This document shows positions 61,104 to 64,000 of a stretch of 64,000 nucleotides of DNA, piece by piece. The first letter of the stretch is position 1. Every line of letters starts with the position of its first letter. The translations under genes were made by a program, and so were the position numbers. The DNA comes from Balneolaceae bacterium (GTDB lineage Bacteria; Bacteroidota; Rhodothermia; Balneolales; Balneolaceae). The notes under the pieces were generated by a model. The model worked only from the letters and a program-made list of their open reading frames with translations, was not told the origin of the DNA and made no database searches. The stretch is from the NCBI GenBank assembly GCA_017795005.1, contig CP051242.1, positions 2,194,976 to 2,258,975 of the forward strand, in the 5' to 3' direction.

Positions 61104-62438
61104 TTACTGCGATGTTGGGTTTATGGTAGCTGATTCGGATGATACAACTGTTATCCCAATCAACGAAACCATAATAAATAAATTTATGAACAAATTTATA
61201 GTATCAATCACAGATTGCATTTTATAAGTAGTTTGAATCTCATAATACTCTGCTAGTTGCTTAGCATTTTCTCTCAGTGCACCAGACTCAGCCCCTAACT
61301 TAAACCTACTTAAAGCGGTATGAGGGAAAACACCAGTTGCTTCCAATGACTCAATTAGACCAGCACCATCCTTCAACATCTTTTTAATTGCTACTTCTTT
61401 GATCTGTTTTTCTATGTATTTATTTCTACATGCTTCAGCAGCTACCTTAATTACCTCAATATTTTGCCCAGATCCACTATAAAGGGTATAAAAAACTCTC
61501 GAAAAAATTTCGATACTTGTTTTATGGAGTAAGTCTCCCATAACCGGCAGATGAATGATATACTTATCAATTATTAGCTTACCCTTCGACGATTTGGCGA
61601 AGAAAATAAATCCTACAATAGGAGCTAGAAAACCCAATAAAATGTACACCCAATTATCTTCTAACCAATAACTTAAATCCAATGTGGCCTGTGTCATTGG
61701 AGGAAGTTGAATATCCATTTCTACAAAAAGTTCAGCGGTAGCAGGAAAAATATATCCTACATAAAAAAGAATTACCCCGATAACCGCCAATACAGTTACC
61801 GCGGGCATCATTAATGATCTTCTCAGATTTTTTTTAAACTCAGCATCTCGTTCAAGAAATTTCGCCGTACTATCAAATACAAGGGACATATTACCAGAAG
61901 TGGAGGCTACACTTAACATGTAGGCAGCAAACTTTCCAAAAATAGGCTCGTGCTTTCCATATACCTGAGTACCTTCTTTACCGTCTTTGAGGTCTTTTTG
62001 AATTTCTTTAATTACCTCTTTCATTCTTTTGTTGGTAGAATCCTCAATTAGAAGGTTTAGAATTTCATCAAAGGTTAGTTGTTGCCGTAATAAATCAGCA
62101 CACATTCTAATAAATGAAACGACTTCATCCATGGGGACTCCACCTTTAAAATCGAACCATTTTTTGTTGATACTAACAACCTGATATCCAAGCTTTACAA
62201 GTGCTCTTTCTAACTCTTCTTTATTGTAAGCCTCTTGCTCTCCATTAACCGGTTTTTTTCCTGCTCTTTTAACTTTATATAAATAAACAGATTTCTGGTC
62301 TATAGATTGAACTTTTAAACCATTACTTTTTGATAGTCTGTCTACTTTATTCTGAGCTTCTTTTTTATTATCAGCTTCAAATTCGGTTTGAACTGTTTTT
62401 CCAGCTTTAGATACTGCTTTTAATCGAAACTGAGCCAT
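61104..62438 (-). CDS. pilC: PilC/GspF-type inner-membrane platform protein
   Basis: A 444-residue protein. Two tandem N-terminal small modules of the AxFxYKA..G type are seen (FRLKAVSKAGKTVQTEFEAD and YLYKVKRAGKKPVNGEQEA, each followed by a helix and a K/QV(Q/S)I strand), then two T2SSF domains: MDEVVSFIRMCADLLRQQLTF and the second starting IEIFSRVFYTLYSGSGQNIE. Transmembrane helices occur at about 205-230, 250-275 and at the C-terminus. It couples the assembly ATPase to growing pilus. It starts 27 nt after the second pilin gene and ends 7 nt before pilB. Confidence 0.9.
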   Translation of the reverse strand: MAQFRLKAVSKAGKTVQTEFEADNKKEAQNKVDRLSKSNGLKVQSIDQKSVYLYKVKRAGKKPVNGEQEAYNKEELERALVKLGYQVVSINKKWFDFKGGVPMDEVVSFIRMCADLLRQQLTFDEILNLLIEDSTNKRMKEVIKEIQKDLKDGKEGTQVYGKHEPIFGKFAAYMLSVASTSGNMSLVFDSTAKFLERDAEFKKNLRRSLMMPAVTVLAVIGVILFYVGYIFPATAELFVEMDIQLPPMTQATLDLSYWLEDNWVYILLGFLAPIVGFIFFAKSSKGKLIIDKYIIHLPVMGDLLHKTSIEIFSRVFYTLYSGSGQNIEVIKVAAEACRNKYIEKQIKEVAIKKMLKDGAGLIESLEATGVFPHTALSRFKLGAESGALRENAKQLAEYYEIQTTYKMQSVIDTINLFINLFIMVSLIGITVVSSESATINPTSQ

Positions 62439-62465
62439 TTTTAAATATTTGGGTTATAAGCTTAT

Positions 62466-62831
62466 TTATTCCCATTCAACTCGATTACTATAAACAACTA
62501 ATACGAGATCGTCAAGATCACTTTTGGGGCTGGCAGTGATCTTAAAATATTCAACAGCTCGTTCAGAAATTTCGAATGTACTAACAACAGAAGCAGTATC
62601 AAGTTGAATATCAACCATTGAAATTGAAGCAAAAGATTTTCCTCCGCCACCCAAGGCAGTAGGCTTTCCATAATAAAGTTGACCAAATGAAGCTGCTTCT
62701 AAAACTTCTTGTCGAATAATGTCTTTGTATGACTCATCTCTGAAATTTTCAAAGAGAACAAGCCCAACAATGGATGAAATACCAACAATTATCGACACTA
62801 ACACAATAAGAAGTAGTTGTTGTTGTCCCAT
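62466..62831 (-). CDS. MGQQQ-type pilin-like protein 2
   Basis: A 121-residue protein sharing the first eight residues MGQQQLLL with the neighbouring larger pilin, followed by a hydrophobic helix (IVLVSIIVGISSIVGLVLF) and helix continuation with acidic and basic residues. The globular part is short; the shared motif YYGKPTALGGGGKSFASI marks it as a paralogue. No canonical prepilin leader with basic residues and no Glu at position +5 after Gly are present. It is probably a minor pilin, expressed at lower level because a hairpin separates it from pilin 1. Confidence 0.75.
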   Translation of the reverse strand: MGQQQLLLIVLVSIIVGISSIVGLVLFENFRDESYKDIIRQEVLEAASFGQLYYGKPTALGGGGKSFASISMVDIQLDTASVVSTFEISERAVEYFKITASPKSDLDDLVLVVYSNRVEWE

Positions 62832-62849
62832 CTTGAAATAATTTTAAAT

Positions 62850-62882
62850 AAAAAAAAAGCTTCCCATTAAACTGGGAAGCTT
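62850..62882 (-). terminator. Terminator/attenuator hairpin between the two pilin genes
   Basis: On the minus strand AAGCTTCCCA / TGGGAAGCTT form a 10-bp perfect stem with a 6 nt loop, followed by a run of T. It lies 20 nt after the stop of pilin 1 and 19 nt before pilin 2, so it likely makes pilin 1 more abundant than the downstream assembly genes. Confidence 0.88.
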
Positions 62883-62902
62883 AAGTTTCTTAGATAATAA
62901 GA

Positions 62903-63349
62903 TTAGTTATTATCTGTGAAAGAAGTACTACCTGGGGTAATATCAGCAGCAATCGTAGTTGCACCTAAAGTAGCAGTAGAAGTAAGAGATACGTCTCCTA
63001 CAATACGGCTAGCTGGGTGAGCAGTAACTGTAAATTGTCCTGCAGCCTGACCACTAATTACATAACGTCCGTTTGCATTAAATGCGTTTGTACCAGCAGC
63101 ATCAATAGTATCAGCTGCGAAAGCAATATTATTGAAAGTAATTGCTGCAAAGCTATTACCACCACCACCTAACATAGAAGGCTTGATGTAGTACCCTTGT
63201 GCAGATGCAGCAATAGAAGCGATATCGTTTCTTACTGCGTCCAAGTTAGCAGAGTCTGCAGAACTTGAAAAAGTATTGATAGCAACTACAGTTGCAATAC
63301 CAACGATGATTGTTACTAGAATTACGAGAAGTAATTGTTGTTGACCCAT
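62903..63349 (-). CDS. MGQQQ-type major pilin-like protein 1
   Basis: A 148-residue protein. The N-terminus MGQQQLLLVILVTIIVGIATVVAINTF is a single long hydrophobic helix (given here in parts: MGQQQLLLVILVT and IIVGIATVVAINTF), like a type IV pilin but with only two residues before any Gly cleavage point and without Glu at +5. The globular part contains YYIKPSMLGGGGNSFAAI and a Ser/Thr/Ala-rich C-terminal tail (LTSTATLGATTIAADI). It is the first gene of the operon, preceded by AGGAGA at a normal distance. Probably the major fibre subunit. Confidence 0.78.
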   Translation of the reverse strand: MGQQQLLLVILVTIIVGIATVVAINTFSSSADSANLDAVRNDIASIAASAQGYYIKPSMLGGGGNSFAAITFNNIAFAADTIDAAGTNAFNANGRYVISGQAAGQFTVTAHPASRIVGDVSLTSTATLGATTIAADITPGSTSFTDNN

Positions 63350-63387
63350 GATGATCTCCTAGGTTTTGTTTTTTGTTTTGATTTGTA

Positions 63388-63395
63388 CAAAGTTC
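63388..63395 (-). promoter_or_regulatory. Possible -7 element for the pilin operon
   Basis: The minus strand reads GAACTTTG, one change from TAnnTTTG, about 39 nt upstream of the pilin 1 start, with T-rich sequence in the -33 region. The rest of the 231 nt gap (63350-63580) is very AT-rich and shows no gene or clear repeat. Confidence 0.35.
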
Positions 63396-63580
63396 TTAAA
63401 TCGTAGTTAGAAAGAAAATTAGAATCTTCTTAGCCGATATTTTAATATTAAGAGTCTTTAATGTAAATGATGTTACAATCTAACAAATATGTAAAAAAAA
63501 ATGTCAATTAATTATTTGTAGTAATTAAATAATACTATACTCTAATTCAAAATATCAGAAAAGACTAAAAATACTGATAG

Positions 63581-64000
63581 ATGGCTCCTTCGGGAAAGGT
63601 AAATCCTTACTATATAATTTTTTCTTTATGGCTTCTGGTTTTCGCTGCTAGTAGCCAGGTAATGATCATCTCCCCCATCCTCCCTAAAATCGGCGCTGAA
63701 TTAAACACTTCCGAAAGTTTGTTAGGTTATTTAGTTACCGTTTATGCAACTATGATTGGGGTTTTTGCAATCATTATGGGACCACTTTCCGATAAAATTG
63801 GGAGAAGAAAGATTTTGCTAATTGGAAGTTCGGGTATGACAATAGCCTTATTACTGCATAGTATGGCAAATAGTTTTACCTCATTATTGATCCTTAGAGC
63901 ATTCGCCGGAATGGCTGGTGGTGTTTTAAGTGGATCTGCAGTTTCCTACGTTGGCGATTACTTTCCATATGAAAAAAGAGGTTGGGCGAATGGATGGATT
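63581..64000 (+). CDS. MFS transporter, N-terminal part (3' end outside window)
   Basis: An open frame from ATG 63581 to the window edge (140 codons). It has four or more transmembrane helices and the MFS loop 2-3 motif GPLSDKIGRRKILLIG. Later GMAGGVLSGSAVSYVGDYFP and KRGWANGWI match helices 4-5 of drug-efflux-type 12-TM transporters. It is divergent from the pilin operon. The substrate cannot be deduced. Confidence 0.88.
   Translation, partial: MAPSGKVNPYYIIFSLWLLVFAASSQVMIISPILPKIGAELNTSESLLGYLVTVYATMIGVFAIIMGPLSDKIGRRKILLIGSSGMTIALLLHSMANSFTSLLILRAFAGMAGGVLSGSAVSYVGDYFPYEKRGWANGWI

Noticed and set aside
63350-63580. Extra small gene between pilin and MFS genes
   Set aside because: The stretch is AT-rich with stops in all frames and no coding pattern; it is best explained as a divergent promoter region.

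Overview
The window is an AT-rich bacterial chromosome segment with tightly packed genes, very short intergenic gaps and many 1 to 10 nt gene overlaps. The best taxonomic guess is a member of the Bacteroidota/Balneolota group (Balneolales-like, marine). Reasons: promoter-like TAnnTTTG elements upstream of several genes, DUF3667, DUF2480, DUF5686 and carboxypeptidase-regulatory-like proteins, Bacteroidota-style TonB proteins with a proline-rich linker, and MGQQQ-type pilins. No rRNA, tRNA, CRISPR array, transposase or phage gene is visible. The taxonomy is an inference.

Layout. (1) 1-7903 (+): end of an outer-membrane barrel gene, then acetate kinase, a lipoprotein with a degenerate caspase-like domain, an EamA transporter, phosphotransacetylase, a small unknown, mannose-6-phosphate isomerase and a DUF3667 membrane protein, all nearly touching. 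(2) 7990-14549 (+): SUF iron-sulfur operon sufB-C-D-S, nfu, A-type carrier, DUF2480, with palindromic repeats in several gaps. (3) 14705-20581: a small membrane protein on the minus strand, then SDR, type 2 IPP isomerase, polyprenyl synthetase, BamD, NadD and an S66 LD-carboxypeptidase. (4) 20689-24165: a DUF5686 outer-membrane protein converging on a D-threonine-aldolase-like enzyme. (5) 24289-27845 (+): RimB-like protease, RimK-like ligase, AspA-like deacylase, DUF952 and a lipid kinase. (6) 27929-29390: two tandem TonB paralogues separated by a clear terminator. (7) 29406-34538 (mostly minus): response regulator, peroxiredoxin, a membrane protein, a broken der GTPase gene and a UvrD-family helicase. 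(8) 34676-43960 (+): thymidine kinase with a nucleoside transporter, then three periplasmic PPIase-type proteins (the first frameshifted), MoxR ATPase and a VWA membrane protein. (9) 43966-47445: phosphatase, two unknown envelope proteins, apt, tadA. (10) 47442-52014 (minus): an amino-lipid-like operon, OlsB/GlsB-type N-acyltransferase, PlsC-type acyltransferase, DinB-like protein and a three-part membrane fusion (dead alpha/beta hydrolase, DedA/VTT, ATP-grasp). (11) 52911-63349 (minus): a type IV pilus / type II secretion-like operon with two unusual MGQQQ pilins, PilC, PilB, a cyclic-nucleotide-binding protein, PilT, a PilM-PilN fusion, a PilO-PilP fusion and a secretin ending in a SPOR domain. 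(12) the start of an MFS transporter at the right edge.

The two regions most likely to hold undescribed biology are the amino-lipid operon with its flippase-ligase fusion and the MGQQQ pilus operon. Two genes (der and a PPIase) are interrupted in this sequence by apparent deletions. Both should be checked as possible sequence or assembly errors before any biological interpretation.
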